The notes: generated by a model from the sequence alone, not told the origin. A stretch of 64,000 nt of DNA from Nocardia gamkensis NBRC 108242 (GCF_001612985.1 NZ_BDBM01000028.1:62001-126000); one strand, 5' to 3'; positions 24,733 to 33,528 are shown, numbered from the stretch's first letter. Program-made: numbers and translations.

Positions 24733-26475
24733 TCAGCCGCGTTGGTCGCCGGCCGGTTCGGACCGGGGGACCGACCCTTTGATCTCGACGATCGGCAGCC
24801 GTAGCGCGGCAGGCGCATCGGCCGGGACCACCGGATTGCGCGGCGGCACCGGGGCGATGCGCCGGTAGGGCGCGCCGAGCTGCGGACGGGCATCCGGCTC
24901 ACCCTTGTTCGGCCACAGGGCGGCGGCCCGTTCGGCCTGCGCGGTGATGGTGAGCGAAGGGTTCACACCGAGGTTGGCCGAGATGGTAGAGCCGTCGATG
25001 ACGTGCAGCCCCGGATATCCGTGCATCCGATGGTACGGATCCACCACGCCGGTTTCGGGGGAGTCGCCGATGACGCAGCCGCCGATGAAATGCCCGGTCA
25101 TCGGGATGTCGAACAGGGCGCTCCAGCCGGCGCCCGCGATGCCGTCGATCTTGTCGGCGACCCGGTGGGCCACCTCGTGCCCGGCCGGAAGCCAGGTCGG
25201 ATTCGGTTCGCCCACACCCTGTTTGGTGGTCATCTTGCGACCGAATAGACCGCGTTTGGTGTAGGTGGTGATGGAGTTGTCGACCGATTGCATCACCAGC
25301 AGCCCGATCATCTGTTCCGACCAGCCGCGCGGGTTCTGCAGGTGCAGAGCGTCGCGGCCGAGCTTGCGCATCGTCCGCGCCCACAGGCGCAGCTTCGGGG
25401 TGTGCCCGTCCGGGTCGATCATGGCGGTGCCGATCAGGCCGATGGCGTTGCTGCCCTTGCCGTAGCGCACCGGCTCGATATGGGTGTCGTCGTCCGGGTG
25501 GATCGAGGAGGTGATCGCCACCCCTTTGGTGAAGTCGGAGTCCTTGCGGCGGCTGCGCACCGAGAGCAGTTCCTCGGAATTGGTGCGCGAGAGCTCGCCC
25601 AGGCGCGCAGAGATGTCCGGCAGCGAACCGCGGTCGCGCAGCCGGTGCAGCAGTTTCTGAGTGCCCAGGGCGGCTGCGGCGAAGACGACTTGCTCGGCGG
25701 TGAACTTGCGGCGCGCCTTACGGACCCAGCGTCCGGTGCGGACAGTGGCGATCTCGTAGCCGCCGCCGGGCAGCGGACGCACATCGGTCACCGTGGTGAG
25801 CGCGTGTACCGCCGCCCCGGCCTGCTCGGCGAGATAGAGGTAGTTCTTGACCAAGGTGTTCTTGGCGTTGTGACGGCAGCCGGTCATGCATTCGCCGCAG
25901 TGCGTGCAGGTGCTGCGGGCGGGGCCGACGCCGCCGAAGTACGGGTCGGGCACATCCTGACCGGGCCGCACGCCGTTGCCGCCGAACAGGACGCCGACGG
26001 GCGTGCTGCGGTAGGTCGAGCCGACGCCCATCTCCTCGGCGATCTCGGCCAGCACGCGGTCCGACGGCGTTGTCGCCGGGTTGGCCGTGACGCCCAGCAT
26101 CCGCTTGGCCTGGTCGTAGTGCGGAGCGAGTTCGTCCTTCCAGTCGGTGATGTGCGCCCACTGGCGGTCCTGATAGAACTTGTCCGGCGGCTCGTAGAGC
26201 GTGTTCGCGTAGACCAGCGAGCCACCGCCGACCCCCGCGCCCGCCATGATGAAGGTGTCCTTCAGCAGCGTCAGCCGCTGGATGCCGAAGCAACCCAGTC
26301 CCGGGGCCCACAGGTACTTCTTCGCGTCCCACGAGGTTTCGGCGAACTCGTCGTCGGCGAAGCGCCTTCCCGCCTCGAGCACGCCTACCCGGTAGCCCTT
26401 CTCGGTCAGTCGCAGTGCGGTCACGCTGCCGCCGAAGCCGGAACCGACGACCACCACGTCGTAGTCGAACGTCAT
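24733..26475 (-). CDS. GMC-type FAD oxidoreductase (cholesterol-oxidase-like, ChoD type)
   Basis: A 580-residue flavoprotein. The FAD-binding VVVGSGFGGSVTALRL is at the N-terminus, with GAGVGGGSLVYAN after it, a Cys-rich insert CTHCGECMTGCRHNAKNT that is typical of ChoD-like proteins, and a C-terminal substrate domain with GHFIGGCVIG and NPSLTITAQAERAA. It is closest in layout to mycobacterial ChoD, which oxidises a sterol or other secondary alcohol. ATG 26475 has GGAG upstream. It lies 50 bases downstream of the monooxygenase and is probably cotranscribed. Confidence 0.88.
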   Translation of the reverse strand: MTFDYDVVVVGSGFGGSVTALRLTEKGYRVGVLEAGRRFADDEFAETSWDAKKYLWAPGLGCFGIQRLTLLKDTFIMAGAGVGGGSLVYANTLYEPPDKFYQDRQWAHITDWKDELAPHYDQAKRMLGVTANPATTPSDRVLAEIAEEMGVGSTYRSTPVGVLFGGNGVRPGQDVPDPYFGGVGPARSTCTHCGECMTGCRHNAKNTLVKNYLYLAEQAGAAVHALTTVTDVRPLPGGGYEIATVRTGRWVRKARRKFTAEQVVFAAAALGTQKLLHRLRDRGSLPDISARLGELSRTNSEELLSVRSRRKDSDFTKGVAITSSIHPDDDTHIEPVRYGKGSNAIGLIGTAMIDPDGHTPKLRLWARTMRKLGRDALHLQNPRGWSEQMIGLLVMQSVDNSITTYTKRGLFGRKMTTKQGVGEPNPTWLPAGHEVAHRVADKIDGIAGAGWSALFDIPMTGHFIGGCVIGDSPETGVVDPYHRMHGYPGLHVIDGSTISANLGVNPSLTITAQAERAAALWPNKGEPDARPQLGAPYRRIAPVPPRNPVVPADAPAALRLPIVEIKGSVPRSEPAGDQRG

Positions 26476-26525
26476 CTGATCTCCACCAGTTGTCGAAGTT
26501 GTTGCCGCGGAAGAGGTGGGCCGGG

Positions 26526-27983
26526 TCAAGCGACTTTCCTCGTTTCGAAGTCCGCGGCGTCGAGCTTGCGAGTGCGCCAGCGGTAGCTGGTGACGGTGCC
26601 CGGCCAGTTGTTGGTGATCCGCCCGGCCGCGTTGCGGTACCAGCTCGAGCAGAAGTTCCACGGCGTGCGGTCGAGACGCTGCTGCAGCAGGCGATCGAAG
26701 CGGGCCTCGACTTCGGGACGCACCTCGAGCACGTGGCCCGGGCGTTCGGCGACACGTTGGACGGCCTGGCGGATGTAGCGGGCCTGCGATTCGATCATGT
26801 AGACGATCGAGCCGACACCGAGGTTGGTGTTCGGGCCGTAGATCAGGAACAAGTTCGGATAGCCGGGCATCGTGATGCCCTGATACGCCCGAGCGCCCTG
26901 CGACCACTCGTCGGCCAGCTTGCGCCCGCCCTGGCCCGAGATCCGCATGGGCCAGAGGAATTCGGTGCCCTTGAACCCGGTGCCGTAGATGACGGCGTCC
27001 ACCTCGTGCAGCGCACCGTCGGCGGTGCGCACGCCCTCCGGGGTGATCTCGGTGATCGCGGTGGTCTCCACCGTCACGTTGGGCCGGATGAGCGCGGGCA
27101 GGTAGTCGTTGGAGAACAGCGCCCGCTTGCAGCCGGCCGGATAATCCGGGGTCAGCCGGGCCCGAAGACCCGGGTCCGCCACCTGACGTCGCAGATGCCG
27201 CAGGCCGATCCGCGTCACCAGCTTGCGGATGACCGGAACGTCGACGATGCCCAGGGAGAGGAACTCGCAGAACAGCCAGAACGCGAAGCGCTCGGTGAGG
27301 CGGGTGACCGGCAGCAGCCGGAAGGCGCGGTGATGCCACGCTTTGTACTCGACGTCCGGCTTCGGCATGATCCACGCCGCCGAGCGCTGGAACAGCGTCA
27401 GATGCGCTACCGAGGGCGCGATCGCGGGCACGAACTGCACCGCGCTGGCGCCCGTGCCGATCACCGCCACCCGCTTGCCGGTCAGGTCGGCCTCGTGATC
27501 CCATTCGGCGGAATGGAAGGCCGTGCCGCGAAAGCTCTCCACACCGGGAATGTTCGGCAGGGCGGGCCGCGAGAGCTGCCCGACCGCGGAGATCAGCACG
27601 TCGCAGGTCAGCTGGGCGCCGTCGGCGGTGCGCACGGTCCACCGGCCCGTGGCGTCGTCGAACTCGGCCTCGGTGACCTCGCTGCGGAAGCGGATCTTGG
27701 GCAGCAGGTCGTGATCGCGGGCGATGCCGCGCAGATAGGCGAGGATGTCGGGCTGCTGGGAGAATCGCTTCGGCCAGTCGATGCGCGGCGCGTAGGAATA
27801 GGAATACAGCGGCGAGGGTATGTCGCAGCCCGCGCCGGGGTAGGTGTTCTCTCGCCAGACGCCGCCGACGTCCTCGGCCCGCTCCAGGATCGTGAAATCG
27901 TGCAGGCCCGCACGCTGCAGTTCCATCGCCATGCCGAGCCCGCCGAATCCGGTGCCGATGATGACGATCGAAGGTGTGCTCAT
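26526..27983 (-). CDS. Flavin-containing Baeyer-Villiger-type monooxygenase
   Basis: A 485-residue FAD- and NADPH-binding monooxygenase. It has the first Rossmann motif GTGFGG near residue 10, the Baeyer-Villiger fingerprint FRGTAFHSAEWD (FxGxxxHxxxW), and the second Rossmann motif GTGASAVQ. Such enzymes insert oxygen next to a ketone to give an ester or lactone, or oxidise sulfur compounds. ATG 27983 has no clear ribosome site; TTGGCA and CATAG-like boxes 11-38 bases upstream suggest a nearly leaderless internal promoter. It sits between the alcohol dehydrogenase and the GMC oxidoreductase. Confidence 0.9.
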   Translation of the reverse strand: MSTPSIVIIGTGFGGLGMAMELQRAGLHDFTILERAEDVGGVWRENTYPGAGCDIPSPLYSYSYAPRIDWPKRFSQQPDILAYLRGIARDHDLLPKIRFRSEVTEAEFDDATGRWTVRTADGAQLTCDVLISAVGQLSRPALPNIPGVESFRGTAFHSAEWDHEADLTGKRVAVIGTGASAVQFVPAIAPSVAHLTLFQRSAAWIMPKPDVEYKAWHHRAFRLLPVTRLTERFAFWLFCEFLSLGIVDVPVIRKLVTRIGLRHLRRQVADPGLRARLTPDYPAGCKRALFSNDYLPALIRPNVTVETTAITEITPEGVRTADGALHEVDAVIYGTGFKGTEFLWPMRISGQGGRKLADEWSQGARAYQGITMPGYPNLFLIYGPNTNLGVGSIVYMIESQARYIRQAVQRVAERPGHVLEVRPEVEARFDRLLQQRLDRTPWNFCSSWYRNAAGRITNNWPGTVTSYRWRTRKLDAADFETRKVA

Positions 27984-27993
27984 GGCGACAACG

Positions 27994-28021
27994 CTATGAC
28001 CTCGACAAAGACCTATGCCAA
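27994..28021 (-). promoter_or_regulatory. Possible promoter of the monooxygenase gene
   Basis: On the minus strand TTGGCA (28021-28016) and TCATAG (27999-27994) are 16 bases apart, the latter 11 bases from the ATG. Three AGGT direct repeats lie in the same stretch and could be binding half-sites. Weak evidence. Confidence 0.3.
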
Positions 28022-28082
28022 ACACCTGAGGTCAGAAAATCCACAGTTTCGGCCACATCGGCGGCTGATCCCGCCCTTCGGC

Positions 28083-29123
28083 TCATCCGTTGGGCAGGAT
28101 CACCGCGCGCCCGGTGATCTTTCCCTCGTGCAACCGCTGGTAGGCCAGCGGCGCCTCGTCCATGGCGAAGGTCTCGACATGCACCTCGACCGCGCCCGCT
28201 CGGGCGAGGTCGAGCACTTCGCGTAGTTCACCGCGACTGCCCCAGTACGGCGCCGTCACGCTGACCTCGAACGGCAACACCCCGAAGCCGACCGCGACGG
28301 TGCCGCCCGCGATGCCGACGATCGTCACGTCACCTTCCATCGCGACGCACGCGGCGGCGGTGGCCGTCGTCGTCGTGGCGCCGACGAAGTCGAACACCGC
28401 GGTGGCGCCACGGCCATCGGTGAGTTCCCGGACCCGGTCGGCGGCCCGCTCGTCGGAGGCCACCGCCTCATGGGCGCCGACGGATCGCGCGAGCTCGAGT
28501 TTGTCCGCACTCACGTCCATCGCGATCACCCGGGCGGGGCTCATCACCCGCAGCAGTTGAATCGCGACGTGGCCCAGCCCGCCCGCGCCGATGACCACCG
28601 CCGTGGAGCCCGGCACGAGTTTCGGCAGCGACCGCTTGATGGCGTGATACGGCGTCAACCCGGCATCGGTCAGCGGCACCGTCCGCACGGGGTCGAGTCC
28701 GTCGAGCGGCTCCAGATGGCGGGCGGCGTCCACGAGCAGGTACTCGGCGATGGCGCCCGGAGCGCCCAACCCCGGCGGGAAGATGCCCAGTGCGGCCGCG
28801 CGCAGACAGTAGTTCTCCTTGCCGGTCGCGCACGGCGGGCACATCCCGCAGCCCCACGGACCGTAGACGGCGACCGAATCATCCACCGCCAAGCCGGTGA
28901 CCCCGTCGCCGAGGGCGGCGACCGTTCCGGCGCCCTCGTGGCCCAGCGTCAGCGGCAACCGGTAGGGGAACTCGCTCTCCGGCCAGGACATCACGGCGAT
29001 ATCGGAGTGACACACACCCGCCGCCGAGACCTTCAGCAGCACCTGCCCGGGACCGGGCTCCGGGTCGGGCACCGTGACCAGCTCGGGCGCGGACCCGATG
29101 GTCCGGTACTGCAGGGCCCTCAT
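28083..29123 (-). CDS. Zinc-dependent secondary alcohol dehydrogenase (ADH-A-like)
   Basis: A 346-residue medium-chain alcohol dehydrogenase. The catalytic zinc ligands are Cys and His in GVCHSD and GHEGAG, the structural zinc site is CGMCPPCATGKENYC, and the NAD-binding motif GAGGLGHVA follows. The sequence strongly recalls the secondary alcohol dehydrogenase of Rhodococcus ruber (VAVYGPWGCG, GSMAEY-like region, PLTDAGLTPYHAI), which interconverts alcohols and ketones. ATG 29123 has GGAGG seven bases upstream. It heads a run with the monooxygenase and GMC oxidoreductase. Confidence 0.92.
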   Translation of the reverse strand: MRALQYRTIGSAPELVTVPDPEPGPGQVLLKVSAAGVCHSDIAVMSWPESEFPYRLPLTLGHEGAGTVAALGDGVTGLAVDDSVAVYGPWGCGMCPPCATGKENYCLRAAALGIFPPGLGAPGAIAEYLLVDAARHLEPLDGLDPVRTVPLTDAGLTPYHAIKRSLPKLVPGSTAVVIGAGGLGHVAIQLLRVMSPARVIAMDVSADKLELARSVGAHEAVASDERAADRVRELTDGRGATAVFDFVGATTTTATAAACVAMEGDVTIVGIAGGTVAVGFGVLPFEVSVTAPYWGSRGELREVLDLARAGAVEVHVETFAMDEAPLAYQRLHEGKITGRAVILPNG

Positions 29124-29146
29124 CGCGATACCTCCGTGGCCGTCAC

Positions 29147-29503
29147 CTACAGGAAGGAACTCACGTTGTTCACTTGGTTCGATTGCGTGTAGCCGCTCTG
29201 CACGTACTCGCAGCTGAACCCGCCGGAACTGTCCCAGGTGATGGGCGTCGACTCGGTGCCGACGTTCGTTATCCAGAGGATGTAGATCTCGTGCCCGGCC
29301 TCGTATTCCGAGCTGGTCTGGCCGGGAGCGAGAATGAACAGCGATTTGGGCTTGTCCCATTCTTGCCGGTAGATCGAGACATGCATATCCGTGTCGTTGT
29401 ACAGCTTGTACCAGCCGGACGAGCTTCGCTCGGCAGGCGTCCCTTCGCTCAGCGATGACAGAGGTACGGTCTTTCGCTTGGCGTCCATGCCGGTTCCGGT
29501 CAT
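29147..29503 (-). CDS. Small hypothetical protein, possibly beta-sandwich
   Basis: A 118-residue protein I do not recognise. It is rich in aromatic and small polar residues (GWYKLYNDTDMHVSIYRQEW, then ITWDSSGGFSCEYVQSGYT), a pattern expected of a beta-sheet fold. No signal peptide is seen. ATG 29503 has GGGAG seven bases upstream. It lies just upstream of the alcohol dehydrogenase on the same strand (23 bases) and is divergent from another small beta-rich protein at 29835. Confidence 0.6.
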   Translation of the reverse strand: MTGTGMDAKRKTVPLSSLSEGTPAERSSSGWYKLYNDTDMHVSIYRQEWDKPKSLFILAPGQTSSEYEAGHEIYILWITNVGTESTPITWDSSGGFSCEYVQSGYTQSNQVNNVSSFL

Positions 29504-29834
29504 CGGTCGTCTCCCTTCGGATCGTGCACACGGAGTCCGAGAAATCGGCGCGAACGTCGATGGATGGCAGTGTTTCTCGCGCCGCTTCGCAGCATATGAA
29601 TACGCAACGGGGGCTTCCCTCACCTTTTTCGGATGAAATAGCGCGCGATTCCGGATCGAGTGGCGGGGGACGACGGCGATCAGGTCACGGCTGATGCAAT
29701 TCGCTCCGGCGTGGCGCCGATTCTGCTGTACTTGCTCCCGGCGATTCGCCTCGGACGACGACTACGAGATCAGCGCAGCGTCACCGGCGGTGCCGAGCTC
29801 GGTAGCGGTGCGCTCACACAGTGAGGACGAGACC
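29504..29834. other. Divergent intergenic region between two small-protein genes
   Basis: These 331 bases hold the starts of both small genes and no supported coding sequence. Base composition is less GC-rich than the surroundings around 29590-29650. No clear palindrome or SigF-type promoter was found. Confidence 0.5.
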
Positions 29835-30224
29835 ATGGCTGAGAAGACTGCCACCACATATCAAATCATCAACTATGAAACCGGCCAAGCACTCGCGGTC
29901 GACGGCAGCGCGGACAGTGTGACCATGCGACAGCGTGCCGCCGACGACGAGGCCCAACTGTGGACGTGCCCGGCCAATCCCGAAGAGGGCGACTTCGACA
30001 TCGTCAACAAGAAAACCGGCGGGCACCTCGCGGCGAATCGTGCGAATGGGCGGTTGCTGTGCGCCGACGAGCATTGTGGCTGGGATATGCCCGAGTTCCC
30101 CGAGATATCCCCGATTGCCACCAGTGACGACGAATTCGTCATCGGCGTCATCCAGAACGATCAACCGCAGTTGCTGGTCAATCGAGAAAGCGAACGGGAG
30201 AAGTGGATATTCAGGAAAGTATGA
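29835..30224 (+). CDS. Small RICIN/beta-trefoil-like protein
   Basis: A 129-residue cytosolic-looking protein. Repeated phrases YQIINYETGQALAVDG, QLWTCP, FDIVNKKTGGHLAAN and EKWIFRKV follow the spacing of beta-trefoil (ricin B or fascin-like) lobes with their Q-W motifs. No signal peptide is evident. ATG 29835 has GAGGA seven bases upstream. Carbohydrate binding is possible but not shown. The acidic character and its position opposite another small beta-rich protein are the main clues to context. Confidence 0.6.
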   Translation: MAEKTATTYQIINYETGQALAVDGSADSVTMRQRAADDEAQLWTCPANPEEGDFDIVNKKTGGHLAANRANGRLLCADEHCGWDMPEFPEISPIATSDDEFVIGVIQNDQPQLLVNRESEREKWIFRKV

Positions 30225-30253
30225 CCGGCGCGGTTTCGCCGCGCCGATCGCGG

Positions 30254-31138
30254 TTATTCCGTCGGGTTCCGGTTGTCGCGAACCGGGCCTAGCCCCGGGC
30301 GTTTGGCGGTGCGGCCGTCACCGGAGGACCGTCCGGTGGCCCGGCGTCGTAGCCATGGGCCGAGAAAGGTTGCCGCCCAGCGCAATTCGTACGCGGCCGC
30401 GGAGGCCGGGCCTCGTGCCACCAGTGGTGGCCGCACGGGGCTGGTCCAGCTGTCGTCGGCGCTGGGCAGCCGTAGCGCGTGCGCCAGAGCGTCGGCTATG
30501 CGCTGATGCCCGAGCGGACTGGCGTGCAACCGATCGGGGCTCCAGAGACGGGGATCGGTGACCACGGCGTGCCGCGCCGTTTCGGCGACGACGACGCCGT
30601 GGCTCGCGGCCGAGTCGCGGATGCGCAGGTTGAGCGCGGTGACGCGGGTGCTGAACGGCCGGGCGAGGGGGGTGATGCGCGCGATGTCGGGGAAGGTCAC
30701 CGTGGCCACGACCGCGCCCTGCGCGGTGAGCGCGGCGAACATGGCGTCCAGGTGGCCTGCGACCTCGTCGGCGTCGAATCCCGGTCGCAGGAGGTCGTTG
30801 ACCCCGGCGATGACGGTGGCGAGGTCCGGTCGCAGCGCGAGTGCGGCATCGAGTTGTTCGGCGTGGACCTGCCGGGCGAGTTTGCCGCGGACCGCGAGAT
30901 TGGCGTAGCGCAGATCGGGGTTGTCCTCGGCGAGCCGTTCGGCGAGGCGGTCGGCCAAACCGCGCACTCCGATCCGGTCGTCGCCGTCGCCGACGCCTTC
31001 GGTCTGGCTGTCGCCGAGAGCGACATACCGCGAGTAACCGCCGCGGGTCGCAGGTGTGCGAGCGTCGGCGCGCTGCAACGCCGCGGCGGCCGGCTCGGCA
31101 CTGCCCGTGCCGACCACCACGGCGTCGTAGTCGCTCAT
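30254..31138 (-). CDS. SGNH/GDSL-family hydrolase with odd N-terminus
   Basis: A 294-residue serine esterase. Block I GDSQTEG, block III GVND and block V DRLH (SPDRLHAS) give the SGNH catalytic set. The first 15 residues, MSDYDAVVVGTGSAE, look like the start of an FAD-dependent oxidoreductase (VVVGTGSAG) and are not part of the hydrolase fold. The start is supported by a 4-base ATGA overlap with the SnoaL-like gene upstream, so the two are coupled. The C-terminal 60 residues are Arg/Pro-rich and probably disordered. Esters or acyl-sugar conjugates are possible substrates. Confidence 0.82.
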   Translation of the reverse strand: MSDYDAVVVGTGSAEPAAAALQRADARTPATRGGYSRYVALGDSQTEGVGDGDDRIGVRGLADRLAERLAEDNPDLRYANLAVRGKLARQVHAEQLDAALALRPDLATVIAGVNDLLRPGFDADEVAGHLDAMFAALTAQGAVVATVTFPDIARITPLARPFSTRVTALNLRIRDSAASHGVVVAETARHAVVTDPRLWSPDRLHASPLGHQRIADALAHALRLPSADDSWTSPVRPPLVARGPASAAAYELRWAATFLGPWLRRRATGRSSGDGRTAKRPGLGPVRDNRNPTE

Positions 31139-31551
31139 GCTCCGCTCGCCTCACCCTCGAGCTGCGCGGTGGCTTCGGCCTTGATGCGTTCGAACTGCTC
31201 GCCCATCCGCGTGGCCAGGGCCTGTGCGGCCGAGAGCGGGCGCACCATGACGGTGAAGTCGTCGATCTTGCCGTCATCGTCGAAATGCAGGAAGTCACAG
31301 CCGGTCAGCTGCTTGCCGTCGACGGTGGCCTCGAAGACGAACGCGTGATCGCGGCCATCGGCATCGGCGATCTCGCGCACGTAGCGGAAGTCTTCGAAGA
31401 CCCGGATCACCGCGCGCAGGATCGCGGCGGTGATGGCCTTGCCCGGATAGGGCTGGAACGCCACCGGACTGGTGAACACGACGTCGTCGGCCAGTAGTGC
31501 CTCGATGGCGGCCTCGTCGCGGGCCTCCACGGCTGCCCGGAAGGGATGCAT
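31135..31551 (-). CDS. SnoaL/NTF2-like protein
   Basis: A 138-residue cone-fold protein of the SnoaL-like family: an N-terminal helix pair with RAAVEARDEAAIEALLADDVVF, the loop SPVAFQPYPGKAIT, and the C-terminal strands CDFLHFDDDGKIDDFTVMVRP. Members are isomerases, cyclases or binding proteins for small hydrophobic molecules. ATG 31551 has GAGG five bases upstream; an in-frame GTG lies six bases further out. It overlaps the SGNH hydrolase and is divergent from the PadR gene. Confidence 0.85.
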   Translation of the reverse strand: MHPFRAAVEARDEAAIEALLADDVVFTSPVAFQPYPGKAITAAILRAVIRVFEDFRYVREIADADGRDHAFVFEATVDGKQLTGCDFLHFDDDGKIDDFTVMVRPLSAAQALATRMGEQFERIKAEATAQLEGEASGA

Positions 31552-31673
31552 GTGCACCTCGCATACTCAAGAAGTTGAATAGGTGGACTGAACAGTAGTT
31601 GCGGCTCACTGAATATGTCCAGGGCTCGGAGGACAAATAATTTAATATTCGCATCCGGTGCTAGCCTGGCTGG

Positions 31674-32237
31674 ATGGCGCTACGTAACGCGGTGTTGGCC
31701 GCCCTGTTGGAAGGCGAGGCGTCCGGCTACGACCTGGCCAAGGGGTTCGACGCTTCGGTGGCGAACTTCTGGATGGCCACGCCCCAGCAGCTGTACAAGG
31801 AACTGGAACGCATGGCTGCCGACGGTCTCATCGAGACCCGGGTCGTTCACCAGGAGCGCCGCCCCAACAAGCGCCTGCACTCCATCACCCCCGCCGGACG
31901 GGCGGCGCTGCACGAGTTCGTCGCCGAGCCCGCCAAACCCACCGCCATCCGCGACGAGATGATGGTGAAGGTCCAGGGCATGGACGTCGAGGACGCCGCG
32001 GCGGTGCGCGCCGCGGTGGCCGAGCGCCTGGACTGGTCGAAGGCGAAACTGGCGCGATATGAACGGCTGCGCACCCGGCTGCTGAACGGCGGCAGCGAAC
32101 AGGCGTATCTCGCCGAGGCCGAACGAGTCGGCCCGTATCTCACCCTGCTGCGTGGCATCTCCTTCGAACAAGAGAACGTCCGCTGGGCGGAGTTCGCCCT
32201 GTCGGTGATCGATCGGCGGATGGCCGCGCACGGGTAG
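31674..32237 (+). CDS. PadR/Vir-type transcriptional regulator
   Basis: A 187-residue winged-helix regulator: MALRNAVLAALLEGEASGYDLAKGFD opens the PadR domain, with TPQQLYKELERMAADGLIE as recognition helix, and a C-terminal Vir_act_alpha_C helical domain. TAGCCT at 31662-31667 lies six bases before the ATG, typical of a leaderless transcript. The AT-rich AATAATTTAATATT just upstream may be its binding site. It diverges from the SnoaL-SGNH pair, a likely target. Confidence 0.9.
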   Translation: MALRNAVLAALLEGEASGYDLAKGFDASVANFWMATPQQLYKELERMAADGLIETRVVHQERRPNKRLHSITPAGRAALHEFVAEPAKPTAIRDEMMVKVQGMDVEDAAAVRAAVAERLDWSKAKLARYERLRTRLLNGGSEQAYLAEAERVGPYLTLLRGISFEQENVRWAEFALSVIDRRMAAHG

Positions 32238-32274
32238 CGATCCGCGACGACGTCCGGACGCCGGACCAGGCGGC

Positions 32275-33252
32275 TCAGCGGGCAGCGGCGAGTGCCGCGA
32301 GGGTCTCCGCGGAGGTATGCGCGGGCTCCCAGCCGAGCTGCCGCTTCGCGCGGCTGGTGTCCATGACCACGGGAGTGCGGACGATGTGCAGCCATTCGAG
32401 CGTGGCGGGCATGAACGGGAGGCGGGCGAGGGCGGCGGACGCGGCGGTGGCGGCGACCGCGGGAACGCGCACCGGCCTGCCGCCCAGCGCGGCGACCACC
32501 TCGGACAGGGTGAGGGTGCCATCGCCCGCGATGTTGTAGGCGCCGGGTGGCGCCTGCGCGGTGGCGGCCAGCGCGATGGCGGCGGCCACGTCGTCGTGGT
32601 GGACGAGTTGCAGCGGGTGGCCCGGGTCTGGAATCACCGGTTTGAACAGCGGGTTCGAGCGGGCCAGAGTGCGCAGCGGGCCGGGAAGTTTCTCCCATGG
32701 CAGGTCGTGCAGAGCCGGCGCTTTCGGGCCGGCCACGATGCACGGCCTCAGCACGAACACCTCGAGACCGGAACCGGCGGTGATCTCGGCGAGCGCCGCC
32801 TCGCACGCGGCCTTCTGCTCGGAGTAGTAGTGCTCGGGCGAGCCCTCGGGCGGCACGTCTTCGGTGATGGGGGAGGGATTGTGCGGGTGGTAGCCGTAGG
32901 CGGCGACCGAGGACGTGTAGACCAGGCGGCGGACCCGCTCGGCGGCCACCGTCGCCTCGAAGACATTGCGGGTGCCCGCGAGATTCACCCGCGCGCTCTC
33001 CTCCCGCGAACCCATGATCACGAACGCCAGATGGATCACCACGTCGGCATCCGCGACCAAGGCATCCACGGCGGCTCGGTCGAGGATGTCGCCGCGCCGG
33101 TACTCGGTCTTGGTCCAGCCGTGTGCCGCGGGGTCGAACGGCCTGCGGGCCATTCCGAGGATCCGGTCGACCGCGGGGTCGTGTTCGAGTGCGGAGACGG
33201 CGGAGATGCCGATCTCGCCGGTCGGCCCGGTGACGGCGACAGTGATACCCAT
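32275..33252 (-). CDS. NAD-dependent epimerase/dehydratase (extended SDR)
   Basis: A 325-residue extended short-chain dehydrogenase. VTGPTGEIGISAV is the nucleotide-binding motif (with P in place of the more common G/A), GDILDR and VVIHLAFVI follow, and the active site shows S-x12-YxxxK as YTSSVAAYGY then YYSEQKAACE. The family modifies nucleotide sugars, sterols or flavonoid-like substrates; the target here is unknown. It converges on the PadR gene. Confidence 0.88.
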   Translation of the reverse strand: MGITVAVTGPTGEIGISAVSALEHDPAVDRILGMARRPFDPAAHGWTKTEYRRGDILDRAAVDALVADADVVIHLAFVIMGSREESARVNLAGTRNVFEATVAAERVRRLVYTSSVAAYGYHPHNPSPITEDVPPEGSPEHYYSEQKAACEAALAEITAGSGLEVFVLRPCIVAGPKAPALHDLPWEKLPGPLRTLARSNPLFKPVIPDPGHPLQLVHHDDVAAAIALAATAQAPPGAYNIAGDGTLTLSEVVAALGGRPVRVPAVAATAASAALARLPFMPATLEWLHIVRTPVVMDTSRAKRQLGWEPAHTSAETLAALAAAR

Positions 33253-33291
33253 GCGGCCGGAATTCCCCGGCCGCCGTGGGTGAAACCGTGC

Positions 33292-33438
33292 TCAGTCGGG
33301 TGGTTCGACGGTGCCCGCCTCTTCGTTCACGTCCTCGTTCTCGGGTGTTTCGCGGGTCTCGAGGTCCAGGTCGTCAGGGTGGGAAGTATCGGTCTGGTCG
33401 CCCAGTTCGGGTGCGTTCTTGTTTCTGGGTTCGGTCAC
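33292..33438 (-). CDS. Possible small acidic protein (48 aa)
   Basis: A GTG-initiated frame of 48 residues, about one third Asp plus Glu, beginning MTEPRNKNAPELGDQ and ending EAGTVEPPD. It has no low-complexity noise pattern of a shadow frame and fits between the SDR gene and the AarF gene. A stop lies four codons upstream of the GTG, so no longer form is possible. No ribosome site is obvious. Unrecognised; may be an intrinsically disordered protein or not expressed. Confidence 0.4.
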   Translation of the reverse strand: MTEPRNKNAPELGDQTDTSHPDDLDLETRETPENEDVNEEAGTVEPPD

Positions 33439-33528
33439 GCCCGTGGGCTACCCATCGGCGTGGACTTCACGCGGAGCGCGCATATCCGTTGGGTGCCGTA
33501 CGAGGCGCAAGTCCGGTGCCGTCGCGAG

